Made by a program: the position numbers and the translations under genes. A DNA stretch of 64,000 bases from Protula sp. h YS-2021 (lineage: Eukaryota > Annelida > Polychaeta > Sabellida > Serpulidae): contig OX457033.1 of assembly GCA_949752745.1 (NCBI GenBank), forward strand, positions 21,595,992-21,659,991, given 5' to 3'. This document shows positions 1 to 12,700 of the stretch, one piece after another. Position 1 is the stretch's first letter, and every line of letters starts with the position of its first letter. The notes below the pieces were generated by a model that saw only the letters and a program-made list of their open reading frames with translations, searched no databases and was not told where the DNA came from.

Positions 1-218
1 TACAGTGGAACCTCGGCATCGGACCACCTCCCTCTGGGGACCACCTCTTAATTAGGGCACTTTTTTCGGTCCAAAATTCGCTCCATAGACTTTAATGGAT
101 AAGAAAATTCCCAATTGGGACCACCTCTGATCGGACCACTTCGGGCCGCTTTTTTCGGTCCCAAGCCCTCAAAATACCTGAGATCGGACCATTGTCAGTG
201 AGTGGGGAATCCACTGTA
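1..218. mobile_element. Short pogo/Tigger-like MITE
   Basis: The stretch begins TACAGTGGAACCTCGG and ends with TCCACTGTA, giving short terminal inverted repeats with TA at both edges, as expected for pogo/Tc1-mariner elements. The interior carries repeated GGACCACCTC words and has no coding capacity. The window may begin exactly at the element end, so its left flank cannot be checked. Confidence 0.6.
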
Positions 219-227
219 TTTTTGCAG

Positions 228-292
228 CACATTACTTGCAACACTGAGCATGTTGCCATCTTAGATATTGTTGCTAGGGATTATGCTAGCAA
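228..292 (+). CDS. Possible isolated coding exon (unidentified)
   Basis: A good acceptor (TTTTTGCAG) precedes 65 bases open in one frame, followed by the strong donor GTGAGTAA. The reading HITCNTEHVAILDIVARDYA looks protein-like, but I do not recognise the family. No other exon of the same gene could be found, so this may be the edge of a gene lying to the left. The MITE at 1-218 ends nine bases before it, inside what would be the polypyrimidine region. Confidence 0.22.
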
Positions 293-602
293 GTGAGTAA
301 CCAGACAGGGGCTTAGTTTTGTCATCTATACTTTTGTACCTTGTCTAAGCAATAGCGGATGACAATATACAAACCCGAGACATCTCAATTTATGTGGTGC
401 CTATTCTTTCAGTATTTAAGCCGACCCGAATGCCACCAAAATCATAATGACAATTAAAGGTCAATTCTAGCACATAAAGGTAATTTAAATAAGACAAAAA
501 ATGTTAACACTTTTTTAAAATGGAAAGCAGAGAAAAAAGTTAATAGAAAAAGAAAAGACATTAGTCTCAAAGATGAATTTGCGGTCAACCCGCAAAATTT
601 AC

Positions 603-698
603 CCCAGTAGGACCAAGTCTCCCAAATGGGACCACCTCTGAAATAGGGCACATTTTATCTGGTCCCAAGGGTGGTCCGATTTCAGAGGTTCCACTGTA
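603..698. mobile_element. Fragment of the same pogo-like MITE
   Basis: The GGGACCACCTCTGA and GGTCCGATTTCAGAGG words and the right terminus GGTTCCACTGTA match the element at 1-218. Only the right end is clear; the left terminus is missing. Confidence 0.5.
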
Positions 699-1119
699 TA
701 AGGTATCACTTGGGTACATTTTTTAAGACGGATAGGGAATGGCTGAAAACAAAAACGCCCAAACCTTAACTCACTTGTATGTATTGGCATACGGATACCT
801 TTTAAAGAGATAGCCTAAATAAGCGTGCGTTAATTTTGAATTCCATAATATGCGGTCTAGTCCATCACATTCGCTTAGCTTCAGTAATGAGTCGAAGGTC
901 AATTTCCCACTTACCACACAACGAGTTGGATTCGAATTCGGCACCGCCAAGACAAGATATAACGGGCTCAGTCACAGCTTTTTGCAATGGTGTGTTCATA
1001 AAAGTAAGGCTGCCGGGTTTCTGTCCTTTTAAGCTCGTTTTACACATTAATACCAGTAAAACACACGTTCAAAACTATGGAATGCCAGTTTCATATTTAT
1101 TAGACAATTATTAACATCA

Positions 1120-1640
1120 ACAATTAATTTTTGATCTAAAATTGAGTTTTGGTAGCAAGAATTAATTTTTGATCTCAAAAATTCACTTTTTTATATCAAA
1201 AATCATGCTTCGCTCTCCGTAATTATATTTCTGTTGTCTCTAAATGTAGTAGCAAAAAAAAATAATTATTGATATAAATCAATATTTAGAGATATCAAAA
1301 AATATTTATTGATATCAAAAATGATTATAGATCTCTAAAACTGATTTCTGGAGATCAAAACTTTAATTCTTGATAGCAAAAAGATGAAATATTTGATGGC
1401 AAAATCTCAGTTTTGAGCTCTTTCTTTTAACTTTTTACTGCACAAAAAGAAGCAATTGTTAAGCTGGAAATTGTGTTATTATTGATATTAATACTTCAAT
1501 TTCCCTTAAGATTTTTTTAAGTTTGTAAAATTGATTTTTTGATCTCAAACATAAACTTTTGCCATCCAAATTTCAATTCTTGATAGCAAAATATAAATTA
1601 ATGAGATCTACTTTGATTTATTGGGATCTTTAATTATTTT
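1120..1640. repeat. Degenerate short tandem repeat (TTTTGATCTCAAAA-like)
   Basis: Variants of TTTTGATCTCAAAA and TTGATAGCAAAA recur every 20-30 bases through an AT-rich stretch with no open frame. Spacing and sequence are too diverged to call a clean period. Confidence 0.45.
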
Positions 1641-2048
1641 TGATTTTTGAGTACAGAACGTCTGTTTCGTGTAATACATTCGAATGATTTATGCTTAAGC
1701 AGATAAAAATTTGTGTATTTAACATTTTATAGCCATGTTATTTCTATTTTCGGCTTGGTCATGACAAAGAGCTTTGGCAACTGATTATAAACATTAAAAA
1801 AGACAATACAAATAACTTTTACTTATTTGTGCGACATATAAGTATGGCTTTATGGCTTTAACTAACAGCTCTGTCCGCTTGACTAAAACTTTACCAACAG
1901 TGGGCAAAATTAGGCTTAAGGTCTAATCACATGAAAAGGTCCTCATGAAAGCACTCTCTACTGCAAAACAGTACGGTTTGAGTCATTATTACACGCCCGT
2001 GTGGTGTGACAGCTACATAGGCCGAACGATTGCCCTGAAAAGATTGCT

Positions 2049-2440
2049 CAGGGCAGATTGTCCTGGACGGCTCGCCCTGGACTGTTTGCCCTGGACGGAT
2101 TGCCCTCGACGGTTTGCTATGGATGACGTGCCTAGGATATATTACCCTGGACGGTTCGTCCTGGACCGTGTGCCCTGGACATATTGCCCTGGGCGGTTTG
2201 CCCTGGACTGTATGCCCTGGACAGATTGTTCTGGACGATTTATCCCAGACTGTTATCCTTATAAGGTGCGCCATGGACATATTGCTTTGGACGGTTTGCC
2301 TTGACAGATTGCCCTGGACTGTTTGCCCTGGACTTTGTGCCCCGGACATATTGCCCTGGACGATTTACCCTAGACGGTTGTCCCTATAAGGTGTGCCCTA
2401 GTCAGTTTGCTTTGGACGGTGTGCCCTGGACAAATTGCTC
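2049..2440. repeat. 14-bp minisatellite (CCCTGGACGGTTTG)
   Basis: About 28 units of a 14-base motif, CCCTGGACGGTTTG and close variants, run head to tail. The open frames on both strands here are a by-product of the repeat and are not genes. Confidence 0.85.
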
Positions 2441-3239
2441 TGGTGACTCCATTTTTGTCGTAATATGTCTTTTTTTTCGAACAAAATCTGAATCTGTTTT
2501 GATCGGAGTCGGAGCAGCAGGGATGTATTCCCTGTATTCCAAGGAGCTTTGGACGCGAGTTTTTTTCCGAGTGTTTAATAGTAATCATCATTTTTATTAT
2601 TATTTTAATTTGTTCAGTGAAAAACAGGACTGTTTCTGTAAAGTTATAAGAAGCATTGTATTGGTCTGTCTCTTGCCATTTGCTAAAGAAAGGAATTACT
2701 TTAATTCTTTGTATTTATATATATATATATATATATTTCTCGGGCAGTTAGTGGGAATAACACCCTTTTTCTCAAGCATATCCTAACTTTTCACTCAAGA
2801 ATTTTTTGCTATTCTCCTTTTCTTTTTAATAAATTATGACGTAAAACTATTTTCTCACGATCACAAATAATCGTTGTCAACAAGTTATCTCGGTTCACAC
2901 CGATAAAAAAAAAAAAAAAAAACACACACACAAACGCAAGTCAATGCACTAACAGGGAACGTTGCAATCGCCTTGTTTCAGCCTTCGCCAATGACTTTAT
3001 TAGCAAGCTTAAATCTGTTTAAATCGCCACAAGAAAAAATTCCCCGATTAAAGCGGTTTGGCGTACTAATGCCCGTTAAAGTCACTGCATGAAAAAAAAA
3101 AGCAAAATCCGGTTGAAATAAATACAGTTAAATCTGAGTGCCTCCGATAAATGCATTTAAATCTGCTTATGCCACTGTATGAAAAAAAGAGTATAAATTT
3201 CTTGAAGCACCACTACAGTTTTTTTTATACCAAAAAGAC

Positions 3240-3450
3240 ACTTGACCCACCTAAAAGGTCTGTTAACTTTTTTCAGTTAAACTGGGAGTTTGGAGTACAC
3301 TGAACTGGCATTAACCTTTAAGAATAGCAGGTTAAAAGCTTGGTTTTAACTGGGTAATTAACTGCTCGATTAACTATTAAAATTAACTTAGCATGTTAAG
3401 TGTAAAAGTTAACCATGCAGTTCACTTTTGTGAAAACGGTGGCAGAACGT
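3240..3450. mobile_element. GTTAAC-rich element fragment (Harbinger-like end?)
   Basis: The stretch has many TTAACT/AGTTAA words (GTTAACTTTTTTCAGTTAA, GGTAATTAACTGCTCG, GTTAACCATGCAG) and ends with TTTTGTGAAAACGG. It resembles the GTTAAACC-rich terminus at 62953-63130. No complete pair of termini was found. Confidence 0.3.
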
Positions 3451-3639
3451 CCAAAAATTAATAAATAAATTGAAGATTTTTAACAAATTAAATCCACCTA
3501 AAAATTGTTTGTGTCGTGCAGCTAGATGAACTAATTTTCGCTTCCAGGAGTACAGTTAACTGTGCAGTTAACTGTGTCAACACGTCGGCAGGAAAAGAAG
3601 TTTGTCTCCTAAACGCAGTTTTTCAGCCCGTACGTAGTG

Positions 3640-4975
3640 CAACCCCCCCCCCCCCCCCCTTCCAAGACCTCCCAACAAAAGTCCTGGATACACACTTCAT
3701 CCTCCCAGGCTCCGGCAGGATGGCAACTCAGCGCTTTATGAAATCTTTCTTGCCTTTATATGGTAGTCTTTCGATTAATGTCATGGCTTCAGGTAATAAG
3801 CACAACACGTTACATGTTTAATAGAGCTACGTAAATATATATCAAAAAGAGAATTTTACCGTCAAACAAACAGCAATCAATCAATGCATTAAATTTAAAA
3901 CTACCATCAAGATTAAGACAACATGCTATGTAAGATGTTTTGCATAAATTTCTTATTCCCTTACGCCTTATTCATTCGCCTGGGATATTTAAACTTTGGT
4001 TCACGGTGTATATGTCAGTGTGTCATAGAAGCTAGCGGTTTCAGTCGTATTCGTAGCGAACCGATTATCTCGCGAAAGTTCAGCATTTTATGTATCATTT
4101 CATAAGTATTCTGCAAGCAGAAGTGCTGCTCCCTCAAGCACGTCCTGGTTGTGGAGAACATGTCACGAAATGTTGTTATATGATGCTCAAGTTCCTGTTC
4201 AATTTCGTGATTCAGGCAGAAATGACACTTCCTTGATGGTAAAAGAATAATATGTCCAAAAAAAAATTATATATAGCATCCGGAAAGTAACTTTTCTCGC
4301 TCCTTTAGGACTTTAAAGGCCTTTAAGCGCTTTTCTCATGCCTTAAAATTTAAAATGTCAATAGAAAATGCAATTACGTATCTGTAATGCAAAAAAAAAA
4401 AATGACTGATGTATGACGTTCTGGCATAAGCAATATAAATAGACCACACATAATTTTCTCTTTTTATTTGTTCATTGTTTTAGCTTATTCAAGAACCAGA
4501 CAAGACATGGTTTGATTGTCAACAGCAAGACTTTTAACATATCATTCCATTAATATTTCCCTAAATTTTTTTTTAACTGCAGGATTTTTATTTATTTAAG
4601 AAACTTTATTAATGTCCTTATTTTGTTATCATATATATTTTATTTTAATTCTAGTATTATTTATATTTTACGGAACCTGAGAAAATTCACACATCAGTGT
4701 CAACCAATCATCGTCGAATTTCAGGAATTTCCTCAGTAATTCAGGTCAACCGGGATAATTGTTAATACTTTGCTCTGGAAAAGATCCCGACATTCAGCCG
4801 CTGTGACGTACACTGACAAGTGACATGCAAATGAATATCATAAATAAAAACTAGTTGATTAATATTTTCACGCACTGTAATAATTTCTGACAAGCGTACA
4901 AAGATTGTACGCTAGCTGCTTATCCTCATCTGATATTAATTGAAAATATGATTAGGCATATTATCAAGCACATTT
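3640..4975. other. No gene seen
   Basis: AT-rich intergenic sequence with a poly-C run near 3642-3659 and no conserved reading frame or paired termini that I could recognise. Short open frames here have no domain signal. Confidence 0.5.
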
Positions 4976-5059
4976 ATGACCAACAATGTTAATTTTCCTC
5001 AAGTTCCAATATTGAATATATTTTCATCAAGTTCTAATATTATAGTTTATTGTCACTCA

Positions 5060-7982
5060 TCACGCATTAACCAGAAGGTATTCTTTTTCAATAATAGTTT
5101 CATCGCCACTTCCATCATCAGTGTCGCCTCCACTGGCATGCCCGCACGTTTTGATGTCGTCATTCCACATTGTACCAGGAGCACAAGACATGACGAAACA
5201 ACCGCCGTGGTCGTCACACTGTATGAACTTGCTCTCGTCGCTATGTGCGAAATAGTAGCCCTCCTCGCTTACATTGTCGGTTGAGCAGGGATTACTTACA
5301 AATACAAAGCGATTACGTCGAAAATACATAACAATATCAGTAAACATCAGTGCTGCTTTCTATAAATATATATAATTTATTTGCTTTATGTTTATTTTTT
5401 CGACATATTAAAAACAAATAACTTAATATTTACAGTTTATACAGTTTTATATATCCCAACAGGTTCACTTTTTTCAAGTTCTCGACATTATATTACAGGT
5501 TAAAGTAGCTTTATCAGTTCAGCCACAGATCACATAAGTTTTTGATAACTTGATTTTTTTTTAAGTGTTGTGAGACATAAATGAAAGATTTGTACACATC
5601 TGCTTTTAGAATATATTTTAACACTAAAAGTGCAACTCTTCTCAAATATTGAGAAATTAAACAATTCATAGTGTTGAAATTAACGTACTTGTTGTCGCAA
5701 TCAAACGATTCAGCCTCTGAAAAAGTAAAACATTCTGTCTGTTTGCTATACGAATTTAGAATATAGTAATAAAAAATTGAATTACGTGTTAAAAACTAGA
5801 GCCGCAATTTCGCTAGCGAAATGTTAAACACTTGGCAAAAATTAAAACACAAAAAATGCTTCCTTCAATGGGTTATTTCTTGAATAATATAAGTATTTTA
5901 CAACATGCATACAGTGTATTATACAACTATGTACAGAGCTTATGGCACACCATCTATGCAGCTTATAATGTTCTAAAAAATCAGACCACTGTCAAAAAAA
6001 ACTCCATAGGTTGATAACTTAATACCAGCTAAATATATTAGCAAACAACACAGCTTGAATACGTCTTATAAGCCGAGTAGTGTTTGCTTTTTATTGGCTT
6101 AGGTTTGAGTGACTGGGCAGGCATACGCTGTGTTATCTGTTAACACGCCGTATATCTGCTCAGTCAATAAATTCTTAAGCCACCAAAAATCAAACACTAC
6201 TCGGCTTGTTTGCAATATATTATTCAAGAAATAACCCATTGAAGGAAGTATTTTTGCGTTTTAATTTTTGTCAAGTGTTTAACATTTCGCTAGCGAAATA
6301 AGGTTCTAGTTAATATATGCAACTAAGTTCTGGAAAAAAGGATACACTTCCTATGTTCCTACTTAACGCCTGCTAATAATAGATATAAATGCCCTTACTA
6401 AACATTACTGTTCTTCAAAACAGCTGAGAACGAGTAAACTACCATCGTTTCAATAGATGTTTTCAGTAAATGCTACAATAAGACACTGCGATAAGTTTCC
6501 AATCTTTTAAATGTGTCACTATGTGGATTTAGCACAATTAAAAAGCGCTTCACTTCATTCTATAGTCTCGTTCTTTTTCTATTTACAACTCTCTAACTTT
6601 CATAATGAGATGCTAATTGAAGCAAAGCTTTATAAAAAAAAATGCAATAAGCTTCGTTCTCGATAGAATATATTTAAGCACATTTAGAATCTTCACTGTG
6701 TATTTATTTAGGCTGTAGTCATTTAAAATTAACTTAAGTTTACCATCTGGTTCTTCTGGAGCCGAACCGTGAGCACATGCAAGGACATTTTGATTCCACA
6801 CTGTCCCAGGTCCGCATGTCATCACATGACAGCCACCGAACGCATCACACTGGACAAACTTGCGAGCCTTATTGTGAGCGAAGTAAAACCTTCCTGCCGC
6901 TATGTTCTCATTGGTGCACGGATTCCTGTTTGTTCGTATTTCAGAAACATAGCTCATACCACCGACAATAATGATGATAATTCTTGATTAAAAAGATTAC
7001 TCGTATTGTCTCTCTATTACTCACAAACAATAATCTGAGGAAATTGTGACAAATTGTTTAATTACCCAATTATGTTTCCTAATCTGTGAATATTATACAG
7101 CAAAAATTGTTTGCCTTATGGTAACATAAGTAAAAAATATTTTCATGATGTAAATTATAAAATCATGATGTAAATGATATGTTCTGCTTCAGTGCAATTT
7201 AATTTCTTTCATTAGAAAACAAGAAAAAAAGGAAAAAGAGTATATAATAGTATGCAGTAATTGTATTTCAGCATTCATTACTTACTTTCTTTTGCAGTTG
7301 TAAGTGCTACCTAAAACAAAAATCAAGCAAAACAGTTATTAATTTATTGCCAAAATAGATACCAACTTATCGTTCCTAACAAATTTATCAGACTTTGTTC
7401 TCTATAATATAGAAAACAGTTTCTTGACGAAACTGATAAAGATTTATTTTCTTTGAACCCCTGAGACCGGTGCGAATATGACCTGAGACGGGTTTCTTTC
7501 AGGAAATGATCAGCTTTCAACGGAATATGGTGGTCTCTCTTCATCTTACCTGAGTTGCTACATTTAACCAAACTATTTTTACTGCTTAAATAAATGCATA
7601 TTGAACAAACTGAATTTTCAACATAATTTGAATTGGACAGTTTTTATTGTTTAGGGTGGATTATCAATTCTCGTCAAAGAACAATCCCTGTTGTAACAGA
7701 AGCAATTGCACCCGAGAAGCTTTTTACTGTGAATTATTTAGACCTCTTCGGGACCGCACTTTCTTTTTCTTTTTTTTTTCTTTTTTTTTTTCTTTTTTTT
7801 TTAAATTTTGGAGACCTAGAATGGAATAAAAGTTTTTCTTCAATCGAAAGATTGCAGAGCAAAAGCCAATAAAAACAAGCATGGTTATAAAAATCAAAAC
7901 AAATTATTTACCATAGATCTCATTTACCTGTTGTTTCGACCGCCAAAATCACCACGAGAGCTATGCTTAGAAAAAGTTTCAT
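5060..7982 (-). CDS. Secreted protein with two chitin-binding type-2 (peritrophin-A) domains
   Basis: I reconstruct five exons, read right to left: 7928-7982, 7286-7310, 6744-6925, 5689-5716 and 5060-5294. All have GT..AG borders and compatible phases (1, 2, 1, 2), giving 174 residues. Exon 1 encodes a signal peptide, MKLFLSIALVVILAVETT. Each ChtBD2 domain has the six cysteines of the family. The first cysteine lies on a 25- or 28-base micro-exon (YNCKRK; FDCDNN). The other five lie on the following large exon (NPC..VQC..GGC..MTC..LAC and NPC..IQC..GGC..MSC..KTC). The tail is acidic (GGDTDDGSGDE). Family knowledge: such proteins bind chitin in peritrophic matrix, cuticle or shell matrix; the site of action here is not shown. 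An AATAAA on the minus strand at 5051-5046 follows the stop by eight bases. Alternative or additional 3' exons are possible. Confidence 0.9.
5794..6311. mobile_element. Foldback/MITE-like inverted repeat in a peritrophin gene intron
   Basis: Arms of about 95 bases are inverted copies: 5794-5890 begins AACTAGAGCCGCAATTTCGC, and its complement ends at 6311 with TTCGCTAGCGAAATAAGG then TTCTAGTT. A second nested inverted pair (AAGCCGAGTAGTGTTTG near 6070 and its complement near 6200) makes the whole element foldable. TTAA or TA occurs at both edges, but the exact target duplication is unclear. It lies between exons 3 and 4, close to the micro-exon at 5689-5716. Confidence 0.75.
7763..7802. repeat. 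Poly-T/CTTTT tract
   Basis: A long T-rich simple tract inside intron 1 of the peritrophin gene. It creates the phenylalanine-rich open frames on the plus strand, which are not genes. Confidence 0.8.
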
Positions 7983-8049
7983 TGTCCAGTTTTAGATTTC
8001 GACTCAAGAAGATTTTTGCCAAAACAATATAAGAGATACTCTACAGCAA

Positions 8050-8057
8050 CTTATATA
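8050..8057 (-). promoter_or_regulatory. TATA box of the peritrophin-domain gene
   Basis: On the minus strand the sequence reads TATATAAG, about 70 bases upstream of the ATG at 7982. That is a normal distance for a core promoter with a roughly 40-base 5' leader. The spacing and match are seen in the sequence; promoter function is inferred. Confidence 0.6.
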
Positions 8058-8059
8058 CA

Positions 8060-9730
8060 AAGTTTTCGATAAAAAAGATAAGTTATCAACGATGTTCTCA
8101 AGTGTTTTGCTGAAGAGTATTTATGGTTCTTTACTTGCTCCCCTTAAAATTTAAATGAAAATTATATGTAGATGAAGTAATTTAAAAGCAATAAAAATTC
8201 TATTACAGACTAGTCATCAGCTGTAATAAATCCAACTATTGAAATATATAATATCCTTCAGTGGGATATTACTTTGTAAAATTGTGAAATGATAGTATTG
8301 AAAACCTAGTCACATGTTATTGAAGGTTTATAGAGAAAATTTCAGTTATTTTTGGATGGCGTATAACTAATCATGTGGTCCAATGCTTTACTCATTAAAA
8401 ACAAATTGTTCCAATTGTGTCTTTGTATTATTCTGTGGGAAGTAAAGGATCTTGTGGCTTCAATTTTCAAAGTACAATGTACCCGGATTTTGAACTTTTT
8501 TGCCTTACTTGTAACCATGATGCCTTTGTGCTCTGTACCCCTCCTGCTACCTAAATTATATTTATTTAATTATTCTGTAAGTGACAGTAAATAGTAATAA
8601 AGATTCAGTTCAACACTTAATGATTCTTGGGTCGTGGTACTCTGGCTTTTATTGATTAATTTATAACCATTCTTTATTGCAATTTATTTCTGAAGCGGAT
8701 AAAAACTTTGTTCTGCACTAAGAGAGTCATATTTTAGGTCCAAGAATGTATAACATACATAAAGTATTCACTTGTCACACTGTGAAAGCAAAAGAGTTAA
8801 GTTTTTTCGATCAATTAAGGGACTTAGCAATGCAAAAATTTTCTTTGTAACTAGTTTTTAGTTTAAAGTGTCAATTGTTTTATCTGTCAAGTCAAGAAAG
8901 TCATTAGCGTTCTCATCATTTGTGTCAAATATCAACATCACAAGCACCTCTCAAGCAGTCTCAGTTCAGTTTGTTATGAATTTTAAATTGTTTGTTAATC
9001 TTGCATATAAAAGCACATTTAAAAATTAATCTCGTTTCATGGAACGTGATGTTCACAGTATGTTTGGATATTTTTATAGGTTGTAGATGGGTCAAATCAA
9101 CATAGTCATCATCATTATCATCATCATAATTTTTATAAGGATTGGTTTGAGGGTTACAAAGTGAAGGAATCAATAGTGGGGGATAGTGCGTGATAGATGT
9201 GACTTGATGTATCTTTCCTCTGGTATATGCTGCAAGCAAACTGCTATTATTTGCTCTGTTCCTGTTCTTAATATTTCAGTTTGTTTATGACAAAAGAAAC
9301 TTTAAGTATATGTAAAGGACATAAAAACAGGATACAACATAATGTAAGAAAACCACTTTGATTCATCGATGAAATGTTGACATTTGACGATATTTAGCAG
9401 GATACATTTGAAGTGCTTTAGTGATTAATACTAGTGAACCAATCCTTCATAACGTAAGAGATTGTCATGCCACTGAACAGTTATAGTTTAAATATCGAAC
9501 AGCCACCCATTTAAGAGTGTTTGTTTTAAAACACTTCCCGTTATAAATAAATAAATTAAATATGCAATAGCACAACGTATGTATTTAATTTAAAACATAT
9601 TTTCAAAAGAGATCTCCTGTGGAGTATTCTGATATTGCCTTCTATCAAATATTTATGTTCCTACCCATAGTTATGAGAGTGACAGGTCAATCAGTTGCTT
9701 AAAGTTTTGTCTGGTAATGTTATAACATGG
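8060..9730. other. No gene seen
   Basis: AT-rich sequence upstream of the peritrophin gene. A short palindrome near 8235-8275 (ATATCCTTCAGTGGGATATT) and a TCATCA-rich stretch near 9103-9130 are the only local structures noticed. Confidence 0.5.
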
Positions 9731-9736
9731 TGCAGT

Positions 9737-12700
9737 TTACTTGATCCACTTTTCAGTACGTTTATCGAACCTGCAATCAAAAAAGCATTTAAAACACGAT
9801 TATTTATTTTAGAAGAGCATAAAAACACAATTTTGTTGCATAGCTTTTAATTTTTACTTGTTATGCATTTGCTTATTGATATCTTTAATTCTGGTTATTA
9901 AAGCATGTATTATACGAGAGTTATGTAAATTGTTGCATTATTTTAATTAAGTATTTCCAGGAAATCGTATTTGAGATAATATGTGAAAAATGTATAGGCC
10001 TTGTGTCACAAATGACCACAAAGCACATCACACTTGAGCAGATAAAAATTTATAATAGCCACTTGCTGTAGAGTTACACTTACTGTCTACCGTGAGACAT
10101 ATGCTAATTTTATATGATTACAAAAACTGCAAAATAAGCTTAAAATTAAGTGTTTGTGTGATTGATATTGCACATCTGACTAAACTGCTTTATATTGTGA
10201 AAAAAAACGCTAAGTAGCTATATAAACAGTTTACACTTGTATTTTAATCGTTCTGTCTAACACGTATGTTTTTTTCATTTAGTAAAAGAAGCACTTACAT
10301 TGGTTTTCAAAACATTCTAAGAACTAAGGAGGTGACCCTAATTTTGGCAAAGAAAATTTCACACTATGAAATAGGTAGGTAAGTGTCAAAATTGAAGATT
10401 TATTCTAACACTACGAATGAACGACCACTTTTGTTGGTATTCACATTAATTACAAAGCTGCGGTTGTTTAAATGTTAAACGGCTACTTGTCAATGTTGCC
10501 AAAGTCCTTTTCTTGGTTTGAATGGAACATCATTAGAGTGCACTCAACCTTAAGATTTCTGGTATCAACTGGCACTTTCTTTCCTGCACGTTCCCTTTCG
10601 ACAGATTTATTATTCAATTTACAGATACCTCTTAATATATCTTTAATTTCCCTCTTCTTACTCCTTTTGGTTCTTCCTACATATAATCAGTTCCCTGCTT
10701 TAGATTTGTTAAGGAAAGACTCATGATATGTCGTGTGCCAAGGTTTTGGTCCGGAATGGTGACACAACTGACAGGATTTATTTGTCGGCGTGATGTGCCT
10801 GTTACTTTTGAAGTAGCAGTTATTATCTTCTCTATCGCGTTATGAGATAAAGATTTTGTCCCGTACCACGTATCATCGCCTTATGATAACTTTGAGTTTT
10901 ACTTTCATGTATTTTAAAGGCAGAAACAAGATCTCTGGGATCTTTACTATTCGAAAGTAACACCTATATAACAATAGTCGTTCTTTTTGTGAATTCTGAA
11001 TTGCTTATCTACCCCTGGACTTAGGAATCGTCTGTCTTGGATTTCACTTCAGGTCGCACTACAGTTCTTCTATAATTTACCAAATATTTTCACTTCTAAA
11101 TTAAATATGGCGTAAGATTTTGACAAATAAAGTACATTTGAGGCCAGTGAGATTTTCAGCGCTGAAGTCCCCAGAAATGTAGAGCTTTCTCATTACTTTT
11201 CCTTCGATATCTGGATGATAATCTGTGCCCACTTTTCATTTTTCTTCATTAGAATTTACAAAAATAAGGGTTTTATTGTTTTTAGATTGATTTTGTTTGA
11301 CTTTTTAAAAGGAAATCTTTTTTGCAACAAATATAATTATAAAATAAAAATGGAACTATTGACCGAGATCGTGTTTTACTACTTTGCATCAGCTACTCAA
11401 TATGTGATGACATGACCAACATAATGACTTACTGGGCTGTTACTTGCACCAGCTTGTCGACTTCCTTCGTCTTCAGTGAAGAACCGGCCCTGATTTCGCT
11501 CGTTTGATTTTCAGAGCACGTGGAGGGTAGGGTAATAGTAGTTAATTACGTTACCGACTCAAAGTGTTGGACACGCTCATGATGGTGACCACTGCTTGTC
11601 ACTTCCTTCAGCCGGATGCAGCTTGATCCTCGCACCGATGTTTCTTCACATTCCCTACCGATCCTTTTCCTAGTGTTTCTCTTGATACCAAGGATCTTGC
11701 ACATAGACTACACTGACTTTCTACTGAATCATCTAAATCTCACTTCGATCGGAATACACCGCTCTCGCCAACCCACTGCCTCGCATGCTGATGTCAGCTC
11801 TTCGTATTTGGTTAGCTTTCCCTCAAAATCCTGTGCTTTTGCAGCGCAAGATCATTGGCAGCTGTATTTGCCCTGTCCTCCCATTTGCAAGTCTTGTTTA
11901 TTTATGACAATCTGGCCAAAATGAATGGTTTTTCTTGGTGGCATAGGTATTTAGTTTTCTCGTCGAAAAATTGGTAGCCTTGTATATTTAGACTGCTTAT
12001 TACCCCTGCTTAGGCTAACTTGCTTACATCAAAAAGTTTTCACACCTTTTGTGTCCATTTTTGCAATATTGGATTCAAATAATACCAGACAACATTTGTT
12101 ATTTTTATGATAACGTTACATCCAATCAAAGGCTATGAGAAGGTATTCGTGAGCAGCTAAATTGTTTAATTACAGGTCTTTGTGGCACGTATGTTATCAA
12201 ACTTTTGTACTCTTTCCGACTTGCTTACAATAAAGATTATGTTTTGTTCAGATATAAAGCAACAACATTAATATTACATTCTAGATTAAAAGACCTTTAT
12301 TTACTTAATCAGTTTTATTTCACATACTATGTTTGTACAATTCCCTGATTTTAATATAGATATGGGTAACAGCGAAGGAAGACGTTGTTTAAAAATGTTG
12401 TTTGTGTGTTTGTGCAAACCCTACAAACTTTCAATGTACTACTACGTCTCCCTACTTAAATAATAACACATATGTCAATAACCCCAAATAACAAAGTTTA
12501 CTTGACTGAATTTATTGAATGTTAAGTGTAATTACATATGGCGGTCGTATTGTGTTAATCCTTCGGTAAAGCACTTGATATATATTTAACATTCGACGTT
12601 GTCTTCCCTAAATGTACTATAATAGCACACATTTATTTTAAAATACATCTATACGTTCCTGTAAACAGGTTGTGCCCTGTATTTTAGCATGCAATGGTTA

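Noticed and set aside
865..1047. Minus-strand frame with a donor-like GTAAGT and a GAATTCGAATCC word
   Set aside because: It could be an exon or a tRNA-derived SINE, but neither an acceptor nor a polymerase III A box was convincing.
1927..2786. Open frames of 119-161 residues rich in CPG/LD
   Set aside because: Periodic translations of the 14-bp minisatellite, present on both strands; no start context or domain.
10472..10726. 84-residue plus-strand open frame
   Set aside because: No domain on the plus strand; the complement has Lys/Arg-rich readings with stops that could be old retroelement sequence but are too degraded to name.
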